NCBI GenBank assembly: GCA_965222645.1
Contig: OZ244968.1
Span: 3,596,001 to 3,660,000 of the forward strand
Reading direction: 5' to 3'
DNA: 64,000 nucleotides
Source of the DNA: JABDMH01 sp965222645
Lineage (GTDB): Bacteria; Bacteroidota; Bacteroidia; Chitinophagales; Saprospiraceae
Positions within the stretch are counted from its first letter, which is position 1. Each line of letters begins with the position of its first letter. Below, piece by piece: positions 35,188 to 45,212 of this stretch. A model generated the notes under the pieces. The model was given only the letters and a program-made list of their open reading frames with translations. It was not told where the DNA came from and searched no databases. The translations under genes and the position numbers were made by a program.

Positions 35188-38024
35188 TTCACGGGAGTTT
35201 CTTGGTACACTGCAGTAGGAGGACAAGTACAGATCAACGTCCTGTCACCATGTGCGTTGTTTACCCTACGTACCGACGGCCAGAACTTGGATTCAGTCAG
35301 ATAAGATGCGGGATAAGCCGCTTTTTGCCTGGTGTACGGATAAGGCCAATCATCCGAACATATCATTGAAGCAGTATGTGGTGCATTGACCAGGACATTA
35401 TTGTCATTTGGGTATTCACCTCTGGCTACTTCATCTATTTCTTCTTTGATCAATAGCATGGCGTCACAAAACCTGTCCAACTCCTCCTTATCCTCGCTCT
35501 CGGTAGGCTCAATCATCAGGGTGCCAGGCACGGGAAACGATAAGGTCGGTGCGTGAAATCCGAAGTCAATTAGTCGTTTTGCCACATCTTCAGCACCTAT
35601 TCCAATGGCTTTAAAAGGCCTTAGGTCAAGAATGAACTCATGTGCTGCATAGCCGTTTTCGCCGACATAAAGGATAGCATAGCGGTCACTGAGTCTGGCT
35701 TTGAGATAGTTGGCATTTAGAATTGCCAGTTTAGTTGCTGTTGTAAGACCACTTCCCCCAAGCATTTTAATATATGCATATGATATGAGCAGGATGCTCG
35801 CACTGCCAAATGGTGCGGCAGAGACTGCTCCCGATGCTTGCTCAACGGTGGTTTGATCAAACAAGTGTCCGGGTAGGTGTGGAGCAAGTTTAGCATTTGC
35901 ACATATTGGACCCATACCAGGACCTCCGCCACCATGGGGGATTGCAAATGTCTTGTGAAGATTTAAGTGGCACACATCTGCTCCGATTTGCGCGGGGTTT
36001 GTCAGTCCCACTTGAGCGTTCATGTTGGCTCCATCCATATAAACCATTCCTCCGTTTTGGTGTACGATGTCACAAATTTCAACGATCAAAGATTCGAATA
36101 CACCATGGGTGGAGGGGTATGTAACCATGAGGGCACATAGATTTTCTGAGTGCTCAATGGCTTTCTTTTTCAAATCTTCAACTGAAATATTGCCGTTATC
36201 ATCGCATGCCACAATAATCACTTTCATACCCGCCATGACCGCACTGGCAGGATTAGTGCCATGAGCAGAAGATGGAATTAAAGCTACATCCCTTCGACGG
36301 TCTCCCCTGGACTCATGATACTTTTTTATCACAATCAAACCGGCGAATTCGCCCTGCGCACCGGAATTTGGTTGAAACGAACACGCATCGAAACCTGTGA
36401 TTTTACACAAATCAGAAGCCAACTCCTCTATGATCCGGTTGTACCCCTTTACTTGTCCATCAGGGACGTATGGATGAATATCTGAAAAGCTATCAAGCGA
36501 AACCGGTATCATTTGTGCCGCCGCATTCAACTTCATCGTGCACGATCCGAGCGGGATCATAGAATGTACTAAAGAGAGATCCTTGTTTTCCAGGCTTTTC
36601 AAATAGCGCATCAGTTTTGTCTCACTCTGATGTGTATGAAACACGGGATGGGTGAGATATACAGATTTTCTGCCTGCCCATTCAGGCACGTTCCTTTCTG
36701 CCACACTCAGCTCTTCAATCGAAAAGATCCACGCAAGATCCTCAAGATCCTGTGTGCTGACAGTCTCGTCAATTGAGAACTGGATTCGATCTTCTGTATA
36801 CCAAAGATTGATTTTCTTCTCCTCAGCCCTCCCTTTTATCTGACGAATTTGATCCTCCGTTGCCTTCAACGAAATCGTATCAAAATAGGTCTCGTGGCGC
36901 AACTCATATCCGCTCTTTACCAGAGCCTCGCCTACTGAGTGGGCTTTCCGGCTTATCTCGTCAGCAATATCCCTAAGTCCGTCTGGACCGTGATAGACCG
37001 CATACATTGCACACATATTGGCAAGTAAAGCCTGAGCGGTACAAATATTAGAAGTAGCTTTTTCGCGCCTTATGTGTTGTTCCCTGGTTTGTAAAGCCAT
37101 ACGCAGGGCTTGGTTGCCGGCGGCATCAACCGAAACGCCGATAATTCTGCCTGGGATGTGACGTTTAAAGGCTTCCCGGGTAGCAAAGAATGCAGCATGA
37201 GGCCCCCCATATCCCATTGGAACACCAAATCTCTGGGTATTTCCCACAGCTGCATCGGCACCCCATTCTCCCGGAGGTGCCAGCAGAGTTAGAGCAAGTA
37301 AATCACAAGCCACAATCACGTAACCACCCATCTCGTGTACTTTGCTAACTAGTTGACGATAGTCCTCTACAGCACCCTCCATGGTGGGATATTGGACCAT
37401 AACAGCAAAGATCTCCGGACCAATATCAAATGAATGCCAGTTGTCAACCCGGACCTCAATTCCCAGGGGTTGAGCCCTTGTCCTCATGACTTCAAGAGTC
37501 TGTGGAAAAATCTGCGCATCGCACATGATCACATTTCTATTACTGCTCTTTTTTCGATTTCCCAAACTGAAAAACATACTCATGGCCTCAGCTGCAGCGG
37601 TAGCTTCATCAAGTAATGAGGCATTGGAAATCGGGAATTGTGTGAGATCACATACCAGTGTTTGAAAATTGAGTAAAGACTCTAATCGACCTTGCGAAAT
37701 TTCGGCCTGGTAAGGTGTGTATTGAGTATACCAACCCGGATTCTGAAATAAATTTCGGAGGATTACCGGTGGCGTAAGAGTACCGTAGTAACCCATACCG
37801 ATGTACGACCGGTAATGCTCATTCTCAAGAGCAATTTTCTGTACTTTTTCCAGATATTGATGCTCACTGATAGCTGGTGCGACGTCTAAATCCCCAGAAG
37901 TTCTAATGCTGTGAGGGATCGTTTTGACAATCAAATCATCGATCGTCTTTTCGCCAATTGCATTCAGCATTTCCCTCTGCTGAACCGCATTTGGTCCCGC
38001 ATGCCTGTCAATAAATTTTTTCAA
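35184..38024 (-). CDS. gcvP: Glycine dehydrogenase (decarboxylating), P-protein of the glycine cleavage system
   Basis: The 946-residue enzyme decarboxylates glycine on PLP and passes the aminomethyl group to lipoyl-GcvH. It is the fused single-chain form with both the N-terminal (FIDRHAGP, MGYYGTLTPPVILRN) and C-terminal halves. The PLP lysine is K691 in NLHKTFAIPHGGGGPG. The length is normal. Genes for GcvT and GcvH are not in the window, as is usual for Bacteroidota where these genes are dispersed. The start codon leads directly into the conserved N-terminus. Confidence 0.97.
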   Translation of the reverse strand: MKKFIDRHAGPNAVQQREMLNAIGEKTIDDLIVKTIPHSIRTSGDLDVAPAISEHQYLEKVQKIALENEHYRSYIGMGYYGTLTPPVILRNLFQNPGWYTQYTPYQAEISQGRLESLLNFQTLVCDLTQFPISNASLLDEATAAAEAMSMFFSLGNRKKSSNRNVIMCDAQIFPQTLEVMRTRAQPLGIEVRVDNWHSFDIGPEIFAVMVQYPTMEGAVEDYRQLVSKVHEMGGYVIVACDLLALTLLAPPGEWGADAAVGNTQRFGVPMGYGGPHAAFFATREAFKRHIPGRIIGVSVDAAGNQALRMALQTREQHIRREKATSNICTAQALLANMCAMYAVYHGPDGLRDIADEISRKAHSVGEALVKSGYELRHETYFDTISLKATEDQIRQIKGRAEEKKINLWYTEDRIQFSIDETVSTQDLEDLAWIFSIEELSVAERNVPEWAGRKSVYLTHPVFHTHQSETKLMRYLKSLENKDLSLVHSMIPLGSCTMKLNAAAQMIPVSLDSFSDIHPYVPDGQVKGYNRIIEELASDLCKITGFDACSFQPNSGAQGEFAGLIVIKKYHESRGDRRRDVALIPSSAHGTNPASAVMAGMKVIIVACDDNGNISVEDLKKKAIEHSENLCALMVTYPSTHGVFESLIVEICDIVHQNGGMVYMDGANMNAQVGLTNPAQIGADVCHLNLHKTFAIPHGGGGPGMGPICANAKLAPHLPGHLFDQTTVEQASGAVSAAPFGSASILLISYAYIKMLGGSGLTTATKLAILNANYLKARLSDRYAILYVGENGYAAHEFILDLRPFKAIGIGAEDVAKRLIDFGFHAPTLSFPVPGTLMIEPTESEDKEELDRFCDAMLLIKEEIDEVARGEYPNDNNVLVNAPHTASMICSDDWPYPYTRQKAAYPASYLTESKFWPSVRRVNNAHGDRTLICTCPPTAVYQETPVK

Positions 38025-38140
38025 TAGTTAGGTGAGTTTAAGTCCGGGTTTGAAAATTCCAATTTCAGGTGGTAATAAGACACCTAAAGCACAACGGCTT
38101 ATGGAACGATCTACCGGGGTTGACTTAAAAAATTTGCTGA

Positions 38141-38148
38141 CAAAGATA
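38141..38148 (-). promoter_or_regulatory. Candidate minus-7 box of gcvP
   Basis: The minus strand reads TATCTTTG, a perfect TAnnTTTG match. The nearest upstream TTG is 26 bp away, a little too far. The resulting leader of about 110 nt has no feature I recognise as a glycine riboswitch. Confidence 0.4.
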
Positions 38149-38201
38149 GGTAAAAACAGAGGTAAACTTATTTCCAACAGGGGTTTTCGGTATCGATCTT
38201 T

Positions 38202-40493
38202 TTATCTCAAAAGAGTGAAACTGCCCTTTATTTCAAATTCTGTCTGACTCTCCAAATAAACTCCCCTCAAATAGTAGATGTATGTACCAATGGCACCATC
38301 TGATCCGGATATTTTCCCATCCCAAAAAGGATTTTCACTATTTGAATCATAGACAATTTGCCCCCACCGGTCCGCGATAATCATTTTTTCCAGCCTGGAA
38401 TTTTCACCGTAGGCCGTAAACACATCATTGATTCCATCATTATTTGGAGAAAAAGCATTAGGCACATATAGCGGTATATCAACATAGATTGTGGTGTAAT
38501 ACCTTGTCACACAGCCCAATGTATCCGTAATGGCCAATTCGTAAGTGGTGGTTTCCGGTGGATCGAAAGCGGGATTAAAGCAATCTGAACACGAGGTGCC
38601 GAGTGTGGGGGTCCAAAGGATACTCGCAGCAGATCCAAGATCTCCCTTTATGACAGACGGATCAGGAGAAAGACTGTCACCAAGTGTGATCGCCAGGCTT
38701 GAATCAAGACCAAGTACAAACCCACCAACCTCAAACCGATATGTGGTATCTGAGCTGCATCCGGCAGGATTAGTGACCATGATATCCAATTCTTTCAAGC
38801 TGGGCTCATTCCATGTGATTTTAAAGGTATCCTCTGCTGTTGTTATGAAGGTATCGCGATCTATGATCCATCTCATGGATTCGACCTCAGCCGTGCCAGC
38901 ATAGCTCATGGAGACTTCGACATCGGTACAAGTATGCGAAATATCGACTTCCGGCTTTGCCCATTCAAAGACCTCTACTTCGAGGTATGCTGTGTCCAGA
39001 CATTCATTAGACGCATTGGAGCCTACCACGCCATATTCGGTTGATACCTCTGGATCTACAGAGATTTCTGGTGTAGTCTTCCCCTCAATCGTGGGATCAC
39101 CAAACCAATAATACTGGTCACCACCTGTAGCTTTCAATTGAATTTCTGAACCAAGGCAAATCTTGCCGGCCTTAGTTAGAATCTTTAATGTTTTGAAATC
39201 AGAGAAATAGCCATACCTCGTCCCTGATAGATCACCTCCATTTATGGTACCGAGATGAAATGACCCCTTGGTATTGGTGATTTGAAACGCTTGATTTGCC
39301 AGGGCTGGACTGGTCAGGTCGATTCTGGCGGAGACATATCGACCCCCACTACCGGGAACGGGTTTAAACAAACCCGAAGGTATAGCTCTGTCGGGAGTGA
39401 TTACAAACGAATCTTCATTACCGGTTTCCACAATCAGAATGACACCGAAGTTCTCTGAGGTACTGCGATTGAAACTCACAGACTGACTTCCGGTACAGTC
39501 CAGTTTAGGCAGCAAAGCCATTCCTAATTCACAACCAAAACCAGTCATATGCATCACATAAACCGGTGCATCACTCTTTATGAAGGCACTTGAGGTTCTT
39601 AGTAAAAACCTGTGGGATTCGCCACCCTGTAGCAAGACGGACTGGGCATCTGAACTTTCATTATCTATAATTTCGACACGGGTGCCGTCTTCCACAGCAG
39701 ATATGAATACGTGATCACCACCTTGTAAGAATCCTTTTACGACAATATATTCTGTTCCCAGCACATCTACGGGCACAATTTGATCACCACTCAGGTCATA
39801 GCAAGGATCATAAACATTACTGTCATGCTTAAGTGTGATGGCTATCAGTTGATCTGACTCGACATGTGTTCCTGTGAGTTGATGGTACTGCAATACACCA
39901 ATGGCTTCTACAGAATAGGTTTGACCCCGGTCCAAAAAGATTTCAAATGGACTACCCGCACGATGTCCCCTAACATCCACACTGGGTGTTATGGTGATTC
40001 TCGTATCATTTTGCGTTGCCACAATATCTATGGCTGAAAATGCGATTGGATTGAGATGAGGTGCATTTTGGAAGTAGTCTTGAGCCGGTATGTAGAATTC
40101 CTTACCAAGGGCATTTCTACCTTTCAGTGCAAATATGTCGGGATTAAACATGTGGTTGACCTCGTAATATGCTGTGACGGGTTGATCAGACTGAATGTGA
40201 ATGCCCTTATTCAGTACCTGATATGCCGGCTGATTCTCCAGAAAAGAAAGTCTGACAGTCAGATCAATGGCTCTTGACTGTCCTGCCGGGATATGCAAGT
40301 TAATGGGTGACCACGTTGGGTTAGCAGGTTGTGTGATAGTAAGGGAGGCATCCACATCAAAAGCCGTAAAGTGGAATACTACGGGCTGATCTCCGTGTCC
40401 TTCGGTGATGTTGGGGGCAACAAACCAAAACTCGGTATCGGTTTGAGCAATAGTGTGAAAAGGCAATATAGCCATGAGCCATATCGAGTACAT
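38202..40493 (-). CDS. T9SS type B cargo: IgGFc-binding-type protein with gliding-motility C-terminal domain
   Basis: From the ATG at 40493 the protein has 763 residues with a signal peptide (SIWLMAILPFHTIAQ). The N-terminal 400 residues match the IgGFc-binding domain family (FHFTAFDVDASLTITQP, HIPAGQSRAIDLT, IHIQSDQPVTAYY). Ig-like or PKD-like modules follow, and the end reads YVPNAFSPNNDGINDVF, DRWGQIVYDS and FWDGKISG, the CHU_C/type B sorting domain that directs export by the type IX system. It is probably a cell-surface adhesin-like protein. The ligand is not known despite the domain name. Longer upstream frames would precede the signal sequence. Confidence 0.87.
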   Translation of the reverse strand: MYSIWLMAILPFHTIAQTDTEFWFVAPNITEGHGDQPVVFHFTAFDVDASLTITQPANPTWSPINLHIPAGQSRAIDLTVRLSFLENQPAYQVLNKGIHIQSDQPVTAYYEVNHMFNPDIFALKGRNALGKEFYIPAQDYFQNAPHLNPIAFSAIDIVATQNDTRITITPSVDVRGHRAGSPFEIFLDRGQTYSVEAIGVLQYHQLTGTHVESDQLIAITLKHDSNVYDPCYDLSGDQIVPVDVLGTEYIVVKGFLQGGDHVFISAVEDGTRVEIIDNESSDAQSVLLQGGESHRFLLRTSSAFIKSDAPVYVMHMTGFGCELGMALLPKLDCTGSQSVSFNRSTSENFGVILIVETGNEDSFVITPDRAIPSGLFKPVPGSGGRYVSARIDLTSPALANQAFQITNTKGSFHLGTINGGDLSGTRYGYFSDFKTLKILTKAGKICLGSEIQLKATGGDQYYWFGDPTIEGKTTPEISVDPEVSTEYGVVGSNASNECLDTAYLEVEVFEWAKPEVDISHTCTDVEVSMSYAGTAEVESMRWIIDRDTFITTAEDTFKITWNEPSLKELDIMVTNPAGCSSDTTYRFEVGGFVLGLDSSLAITLGDSLSPDPSVIKGDLGSAASILWTPTLGTSCSDCFNPAFDPPETTTYELAITDTLGCVTRYYTTIYVDIPLYVPNAFSPNNDGINDVFTAYGENSRLEKMIIADRWGQIVYDSNSENPFWDGKISGSDGAIGTYIYYLRGVYLESQTEFEIKGSFTLLR

Positions 40494-40698
40494 ACTCAAA
40501 ATCCTTAAAATCCGGGTGCTCAGAATATCCACAATGCTTACATAAATGGCCAATAATACTACAACATGTCGAATCTCAACGAGAATGCCAGTTGTAATTA
40601 ACAAAGTTTTAAATGGATTCTTCGATTAAGATACCCGTTCAGCTGCAATCGTTGCACTATATAAGGTATCAGGGGAAATATCGTGAAAAACTATCATC

Positions 40699-40706
40699 TA
40701 TATTTG
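40699..40706 (+). promoter_or_regulatory. Candidate minus-7 box of the GT39 gene
   Basis: TATATTTG is a perfect TAnnTTTG match 74 bp before the ATG at 40780. No TTG is found at minus-33 spacing, so confidence is moderate. Confidence 0.4.
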
Positions 40707-40779
40707 TGCTATGATTCAAATGACAGGTGCTAATAGTCTCTTCGTGCACTTTTGGATCTTCAATGGATAGGTATTTAGA

Positions 40780-42375
40780 ATGACAAGGACACACCAGGGA
40801 ATGAAAAAAACAGAACGACTATACTTTATTCTGGTACTTCTGGTGAGCATTCCAATTCTGCTGATTAATCTGGGGATTGTTCCCTTTATCGAAGACGAGG
40901 GAATACGAGGCCTTGTTGCATTGGAAATGGATCATTCCGGAAGGTACTTCACACCCACCTTGTATGGAGAGTCTTACTACAAAAAACCCCCTTTGTGGAA
41001 TTGGTTTCTTTTATCCAGTTACAGCATTGCCGGTATCCCTAGTGAATTTGCCTCTCGAACCCCTACCGTTTTATTCATTTTCGTTTTTGCAGTGACGATT
41101 TATTTTGTCTTCAAGAAATTTGTCAATGAAAGAATCGCGATTTTAAATGCACTTTTCTTTGTCACATGTGGCAGGATATTGTACTGGGATAGTATGCTTG
41201 GCCTGATAGATGTTCTTTTTAGTTTTGTAATCTTCCTGCTGTTCATCTGGATATTTTATTTTCATTCGAAGAAGAAATATTTGTCTCTTTTTGTCGGCGC
41301 CTATTTATTGGCATCGATTGCTTTTCTGCTTAAGGCATTGCCTGCTTTAGTCTTTTTGGGATTTTCATTACTGGCTGTACATATTTATACAGGTACATTC
41401 AAAAAATTATTTAGTTGGAAGCATTTTGCCGGATTCACAACGATGAGTGCAATAATCAGTGTGTATCTTTGGGCATATTCCAGGCACGAATCCGTCGAAA
41501 CCCTTTTAGCTATTTTCTTAGATGAATCTACCCAACGCACTGTGGTAGAGTACGGACTCTTGAAGACGCTTTTTCAGATATTTACTTTTCCACTGGAAAT
41601 GATATATCATTTCCTGCCTTGGTCTGCTTTCGTTTTTATTTTTTTTAATAGAAGAATAGTAGAAATTATCCGCCAGAATAAATTCATCACATATTGTGCG
41701 ATTATATTCTTGGCGAATATTTGGATTTATTGGTCTTCTCCCGAAGTTTATCCGCGCTATTTGTTTATGTTTATTCCGCTTTTTTTTGGAACGGCTCTCT
41801 ATGCTTATTACAGCAATTATACCAGTGCAACGGCAAAGGCAGTAGATGTGATGTTGTTGAGCCTGGGAACCATCGTATTCTTTGGATCTCTTTACGTTTT
41901 TTTTCACGAAAAGTCTTCAGACCTGGAGGGAATTGTGACTCGATGGTCTCTTTCATCTGTTCCGATGGCAATTTCATTAGGGCTTATGTTTCTTTCAAGA
42001 AAATGGAGATTACACGCATTTTGTGTCTTTTTACTTGCAGCGCGTCTGGGGTTTTCACTCATCATATTGCCCCTACGTAGCGAAGGCAGACTGGCTTCGC
42101 AGACAAAGGCAGACTGCTCGCGAGTGGCAGAGAAGGTAGATGGCCGGCAGCTGCTCATTTATAAGCACGACAGCCTGAGGTATGAGGCTGGTTTTTATCT
42201 CACTGCATCTTTGGCCGAACCACTGTCACTGGCTGATAAAACTACTGAGAGTGATCTACTGCTTACCAACCGGACTAATTATTTTAATTTGCGTGATGAC
42301 TACCGGGCTATCGATTCTATTAGAGTGCTCCGAGATGAGAAATATGTATATCTTCTGGAAAGAAAAATGAAATGA
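40780..42375 (+). CDS. GT39 family (ArnT/PMT-like) membrane glycosyltransferase
   Basis: The 531-residue protein has about twelve membrane segments. The first periplasmic loop holds the acidic catalytic motif, FIEDEGIRGLVALEM, followed by YGESYYKKPPLWNWFLL, the hallmark of PMT_2/ArnT proteins that use a polyprenyl-phosphate sugar to modify lipid A or proteins. A start at the second ATG (40801) is also possible. It overlaps the next gene by four bases. That gene is a GT2 enzyme of the type that makes polyprenyl-phosphate sugars, so the two form a donor-plus-transferase pair. Confidence 0.87.
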   Translation: MTRTHQGMKKTERLYFILVLLVSIPILLINLGIVPFIEDEGIRGLVALEMDHSGRYFTPTLYGESYYKKPPLWNWFLLSSYSIAGIPSEFASRTPTVLFIFVFAVTIYFVFKKFVNERIAILNALFFVTCGRILYWDSMLGLIDVLFSFVIFLLFIWIFYFHSKKKYLSLFVGAYLLASIAFLLKALPALVFLGFSLLAVHIYTGTFKKLFSWKHFAGFTTMSAIISVYLWAYSRHESVETLLAIFLDESTQRTVVEYGLLKTLFQIFTFPLEMIYHFLPWSAFVFIFFNRRIVEIIRQNKFITYCAIIFLANIWIYWSSPEVYPRYLFMFIPLFFGTALYAYYSNYTSATAKAVDVMLLSLGTIVFFGSLYVFFHEKSSDLEGIVTRWSLSSVPMAISLGLMFLSRKWRLHAFCVFLLAARLGFSLIILPLRSEGRLASQTKADCSRVAEKVDGRQLLIYKHDSLRYEAGFYLTASLAEPLSLADKTTESDLLLTNRTNYFNLRDDYRAIDSIRVLRDEKYVYLLERKMK

Positions 42376-43334
42376 GCAAATTGGAATTATCTCTGGTGGT
42401 TTGTGTATACAACGAGCAAGACAATATTATTGGACTTGTCAAGAAGGTGAGAGAAGCGATGGTGGGATTTGATTATGAGTTGATCTACGTAGATGATGGA
42501 TCCACGGATGATACGTTGTTGAGATTGAAGGCTCAGAAATTTGACCAATTGAAAGTAGTGGAACTGCGTCGGAATTATGGTCAGAGTTTGGCGTTGATGG
42601 CAGGCATTGATTATGCAAGCGGAGAATATATCGTAACACTCGATGGGGATTTGCAAAATGATCCTGCAGATATTCCGGCGATGGTCGAAAAATGCAAAAA
42701 TGGGAATTGGGACTTAGTGGCTGGAATACGAAAGGATCGGAAGGATAATTTATGGCGAAAGATTCCAAGTAAAGTGGCCAATTTTATGATCCGTCGCAGC
42801 TCGGGTTTGGAAATACACGACTTTGGGTGCACATTAAAGGTGTTTAGAAGTGAGATTGCTAAGGAATTAGGTCTCTATGGCGAGCTTCATCGTTTTATTC
42901 CCCTTTTAGCAAATTTGGAAGGAGCCCGAATCACACAGATGGAAGTACGACACCATGAAAGAAAAATGGGTGATTCAAAATATGGAATGGGACGCACCGT
43001 ACGCGTGATGAGCGACCTATTGCTAATGCTTTTTTTCAAGAGGTATTTGCAGCGACCTATGCATTTATTCGGAAACTGGGGCCTGATTATTTTCATAATT
43101 GGATTACTAATTAATCTCTATATGATATGGCTCAAAATACAAGGTCAGGATATTTGGGGAAAGCCATTAATGTTAGTCGGGATATTATTTGTTCTGGCGG
43201 GAATTCAGCTCATTACTTTTGGTATTTTCGTGGAGTTGCAAATGCGCACATATTACGAGTCACAAGGGAAAAAGCCGTACCATGTAAGGTCGGTACAAGC
43301 ATGGAACAGCCCGATTAAAGCAGAATCGGTTTAG
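42372..43334 (+). CDS. GT2 polyprenyl-phosphate glycosyltransferase (ArnC/dolichol-P-sugar synthase-like)
   Basis: The 320-residue protein contains LSLVVCVYNEQDNIIGLVKK, ELIYVDDGSTDDT, RNYGQSLALMAGIDYASGEY and the metal-binding TLDGDLQNDP, then HERKMGDSKYGMGRTVRV, which together mark the DPM1/GtrB/ArnC branch. Two membrane helices near residues 235-290 anchor it. It makes a polyprenyl-phosphate-linked sugar, presumably the donor for the GT39 protein with which it overlaps by ATGA. The sugar cannot be told. Confidence 0.9.
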   Translation: MSKLELSLVVCVYNEQDNIIGLVKKVREAMVGFDYELIYVDDGSTDDTLLRLKAQKFDQLKVVELRRNYGQSLALMAGIDYASGEYIVTLDGDLQNDPADIPAMVEKCKNGNWDLVAGIRKDRKDNLWRKIPSKVANFMIRRSSGLEIHDFGCTLKVFRSEIAKELGLYGELHRFIPLLANLEGARITQMEVRHHERKMGDSKYGMGRTVRVMSDLLLMLFFKRYLQRPMHLFGNWGLIIFIIGLLINLYMIWLKIQGQDIWGKPLMLVGILFVLAGIQLITFGIFVELQMRTYYESQGKKPYHVRSVQAWNSPIKAESV

Positions 43335-43355
43335 ACAAAAAAGACACTGGCTTCA

Positions 43356-44156
43356 TTATTTCCTCTGGTTCAGCATCCACTTGTAAACTTCCAATCCCTC
43401 GTAGACAGATGTCCATGCATCGTGATGATCAAGATCAAAACTTGAAAAAATATATTTGTGTTTTAGATAGGGATCATCACTTGGATCGGTGTCATCAATT
43501 TCGAGAAAATCAACACCCGGAAGTTTTTCAATAGCCGTCACTGTCTTTACTGTGTAATTATAACTTACGACTTGATCTCCAGTGTTGTGCATGGTCCAAA
43601 TCGGCACCTCAGCCAACTTTCCATAGTTATCTATGCCGTGATCGCCACCGCATATTGGGACTATCGCAGCAAAAAGATTTGGTATTTTTGAACCCAACCC
43701 CCAAGTGCCATGTCCGCCTCTACTCAGCCCAGTGAGGTAAATGCGACCGGCATCGATTTCCATTCTTTTCGAGATTTCTGCGACAATTTGTTCGATAGCT
43801 TTAGGATCCTGATAGAATTGTCCTTCCGACAGATGAGGACACGCAACGACAAAAGAATCAGCGAGATATTGGTCTCGCACAGTCAGCCTGCTCTGCGCTT
43901 GTACAATCAATTCCGGAAGTGGTTGTTCATTGACTTTAGTAATTTTTCCTCCAGTACCCAAACCGCCGTGAAGAAAAACCAGGAGTGGATAGGATTGCGG
44001 CTTCTTATTTTGAGGAATGTAGAGCGTATAACCGTCAATATTCCCTCTGGGATTCTCGAAAGAAATCGTTGTAAAAAATTTATTTGTGTTGTTCTGTGTA
44101 AAAAGATAAGTTGTAAAGCAGGGGACTAATAAAAAACACATTATACGCCGGATCAT
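43356..44156 (-). CDS. Exported alpha/beta hydrolase (phospholipase/carboxylesterase-like)
   Basis: The 266-residue protein has a signal peptide (about residues 1-20), the oxyanion-hole segment LLVFLHGGLGTGG and the nucleophile elbow YLTGLSRGGHGTWG, with the catalytic Ser in GLSRGG. HNTGDQVVSYN follows in the position of the acid residue, and FDLDHHDAWTSVY contains the likely catalytic His. It resembles the feruloyl esterase or phospholipase-like hydrolases of Bacteroidota. The substrate is unknown. The gene is convergent with the GT2 gene, 21 bp apart. Confidence 0.8.
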   Translation of the reverse strand: MIRRIMCFLLVPCFTTYLFTQNNTNKFFTTISFENPRGNIDGYTLYIPQNKKPQSYPLLVFLHGGLGTGGKITKVNEQPLPELIVQAQSRLTVRDQYLADSFVVACPHLSEGQFYQDPKAIEQIVAEISKRMEIDAGRIYLTGLSRGGHGTWGLGSKIPNLFAAIVPICGGDHGIDNYGKLAEVPIWTMHNTGDQVVSYNYTVKTVTAIEKLPGVDFLEIDDTDPSDDPYLKHKYIFSSFDLDHHDAWTSVYEGLEVYKWMLNQRK

Positions 44157-44251
44157 ATTTGCGAGAAGATTTAATTGTACTGCGAAAACGCGAAAAGAAT
44201 ATCCAATATTATATTCTAATTTTTATATTGCTGTCCCAGTGACGTAGAAAA

Positions 44252-45160
44252 ATGGAAGTAATTATAAAGAGACTCTATACCGCTGTCTTGTTGATTGTGG
44301 TCGCTGGCATTGCATCGGCTCAACCCGAATTACCGGCGAAGAGAGTAGATCGAAATACCGTGTACGGCATGTACTCGGGGCTGGCATTATTAATGGATAT
44401 TTATTATCCCGAATCTCCCAACGGTTACGGTGTGATTCACATTTCCGGCAGCGGATGGTCAAGACCCCTTGGTCTGGATGCCAAAATGCTAAACCACCAG
44501 TCGCACGTAAAGTTGGAAGGTGCGGCTTTGGTCGAGGCTGGTTATACTTTGTTTTCGATAAACCACCGAGCAACGCCGAGATTTACTTTTCCGGCAGCAG
44601 TAGAGGATGCGCAAAGGGCAGTGCGGTTTATCAGGCATCATGCTAAAGAGTTTGGTGTAAGAGCAGATAAAATTGGGGCAGTGGGAGGATCTTCCGGAGG
44701 TCATCTCGTAGCTATGCTTGGTGTACTCGATGGAGAGGGAGACCCCAATGATGCAAGTGCTATAAATAGAGAGAGTGCCAAAGTGCAATGTGTCATCGCT
44801 CGTGCAGCACCAACACACTTTGATCAGCATGGTCTCGGCGCCTCCTTTTTGGGAATAAATCTCCGTGAAATTGCACGAGAAAATTCGAAAGAATTTCGCA
44901 TTGTCTACGAGGCATCCCCAATAAATCACATTTCACCGGATGATCCTCCGTTTCTGTTATTGCATGGGGATAAAGACGAGATCGTGCCATTCTCCTTGTC
45001 AGAAAATATGCTCAATAAATTGAAAAGTGCCGGGGTTCCAGCCAAACTAATCCGGGTAAACGGGGCCGGTCATGGCCCGTCTTTTCCCGGGGCATCCGGT
45101 GCTCCTGATTTAGGCTTGGAAAGGGTATTATGGCTTGACGAGCATTTGAAGGATAAATGA
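44252..45160 (+). CDS. Exported alpha/beta hydrolase (esterase/lipase, BD-FAE/HSL-like)
   Basis: The 302-residue protein has a signal peptide ending at about ASAQ. GVIHISGSGWSRP gives the oxyanion region, GAVGGSSGGHLVAML the nucleophile Ser, LLLHGDKDEIVPF the acid and NGAGHGPSFPG the His. This is the layout of acetylxylan- or feruloyl-esterase-like hydrolases found in glycan degradation. It is divergent from the other exported hydrolase by 95 bp and convergent with the hut operon. Confidence 0.83.
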   Translation: MEVIIKRLYTAVLLIVVAGIASAQPELPAKRVDRNTVYGMYSGLALLMDIYYPESPNGYGVIHISGSGWSRPLGLDAKMLNHQSHVKLEGAALVEAGYTLFSINHRATPRFTFPAAVEDAQRAVRFIRHHAKEFGVRADKIGAVGGSSGGHLVAMLGVLDGEGDPNDASAINRESAKVQCVIARAAPTHFDQHGLGASFLGINLREIARENSKEFRIVYEASPINHISPDDPPFLLLHGDKDEIVPFSLSENMLNKLKSAGVPAKLIRVNGAGHGPSFPGASGAPDLGLERVLWLDEHLKDK

Positions 45161-45212
45161 CATTGGGAAACATTTACCCAGACTCTCAAAACAACTATCG
45201 TATCTTCCTTCA

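Noticed and set aside
38025..38140. Glycine riboswitch in front of gcvP
   Set aside because: I looked for the conserved glycine aptamer pattern in the leader on the minus strand and did not see it; a covariance-model search would be decisive.
38032..38247. 71-codon frame on the plus strand between gcvP and the T9SS cargo gene
   Set aside because: It overlaps the 3' end of the cargo gene on the other strand and covers the gcvP leader; no family or ribosome binding site supports it.
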